Shown here: piece by piece, positions 5,846 through 6,091 of the stretch
Numbering within the stretch: position 1 is the first letter of the stretch
Layout of the letters: each line of letters begins with the position of its first letter
Source of the DNA: Thermoplasmata archaeon
GTDB taxonomy: Archaea; Thermoplasmatota; Thermoplasmata; Halarchaeoplasmatales; Halarchaeoplasmataceae
DNA length: 6,091 nucleotides
Assembly: GCA_019594025.1 (NCBI GenBank)
Contig: JAFDUB010000094.1
Span: 1 to 6,091 of the forward strand
Direction: 5' to 3'
Notes under the pieces: model-generated
What the model was told of the DNA's origin: nothing
Database searches by the model: none
The model's input: the letters and a program-made list of their open reading frames with translations, nothing else
Translations under genes and position numbers: made by a program

Positions 5846-6091
5846 TTAGGCTTCCTGTACGTAGAAAGATATGGTTCCAGTACCAGTTTCAGCACCAGAT
5901 ACAACCTCGATATAGACCCAAACTGCGTTGGTTTCACCTACGGCATCGGGAGACCAAGCCAATACTCCATTTGGTGAGTTTAACCCTCCATCCTCCCAAT
6001 CGGTTGCGGTATATCGCCATAGAAGATCCCCGTCACCGGAGTCTACATAGCTGGCAAACCCGACTACGGTGTCTCCTCCGGTACCGGATTC
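5846..6091 (-). CDS. Probable secreted or pilin-like protein, C-terminal 81 residues only
   Basis: The frame is open from the right edge and stops at 5846-5848, so the N-terminus is outside the window. The visible part is Gly/Thr/Asp/Val-rich, with no Cys and only one Arg and no Lys: GDTVVGFASYVDSGDGDLLW, WSPDAVGETNAVWVYIEVVS and the end TGTISFYVQEA. Alternating hydrophobic and polar residues suggest a beta-sandwich, and the low positive charge suits an extracellular protein. Archaeal pilins and archaellins have C-terminal beta-sandwiches like this, and their defining N-terminal signal would be off the window, so pilin is only a possibility. It ends 20 bases before the GTG of the surface protein, which implies one transcript. 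Confidence 0.65.
   Translation of the reverse strand, partial: ESGTGGDTVVGFASYVDSGDGDLLWRYTATDWEDGGLNSPNGVLAWSPDAVGETNAVWVYIEVVSGAETGTGTISFYVQEA

Noticed and set aside
5786..5977. Rightward open frame at the right end
   Set aside because: It is antisense to the partial secreted-protein gene and to the surface-protein start and has no motif.
1..6091. CRISPR array or rRNA/tRNA genes
   Set aside because: No regularly spaced direct repeats and no RNA-gene motifs were seen on either strand.

Overview
The window looks archaeal, most likely euryarchaeal. The evidence is a leaderless-looking promoter geometry (TATA box about 27 bases before a start), an acylphosphatase of the type archaea carry with a long C-terminal extension, a tandem AbrB-like protein, an N-glycosylation-rich surface protein anchored by a C-terminal membrane helix, and small ribbon-helix-helix and TumE-like toxin-antitoxin genes. 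I cannot fix the lineage from this sequence; Thermoplasmata-like or MSBL1-like archaea are guesses.

Left part (1-940): the 3' end of a small charged helical protein overlaps the start of a TumE-like (DUF6516) gene, the layout of a toxin-antitoxin pair. The TumE-like gene is broken by a single missing base near 256-258. A convergent 44-residue ribbon-helix-helix protein lies on the minus strand. Between them are about 260 bases holding a T tract and two inverted repeats but no recognisable gene.

Middle (941-2129): an acylphosphatase with both catalytic residues runs rightward. Its domain begins upstream of the first standard start codon, and the only codon at the expected place is ATA, which sits about where a TATA box would put the transcription start. 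It converges, with a 15-base gap, on a minus-strand tandem AbrB-like gene. That gene is split by an 85-base palindromic element, here read as a miniature transposable element flanked by TATATA. Removing the element and one TATATA copy restores a single 100-residue frame.

Right part (2130-6091): a minus-strand operon reads from the right edge: the C-terminus of a probable secreted or pilin-like protein, then a 20-base gap, then a surface protein of about 1227 residues (signal peptide, FG-GAP/VCBS beta-propeller, cadherin/Ig-like repeats, PKD-like domain, membrane anchor), then the AbrB-like gene 13 bases on. The surface protein's ribosome site, GTG start and signal peptide are visible only if one base is added to a run of nine A, which makes it a candidate slippage or phase-variation switch.

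Four of the seven genes therefore carry a lesion (frameshift, lost start, insertion, homopolymer indel). The insertion cannot be a sequencing error. The other three could be errors, decay or regulated switches, and this sequence alone does not decide between them.
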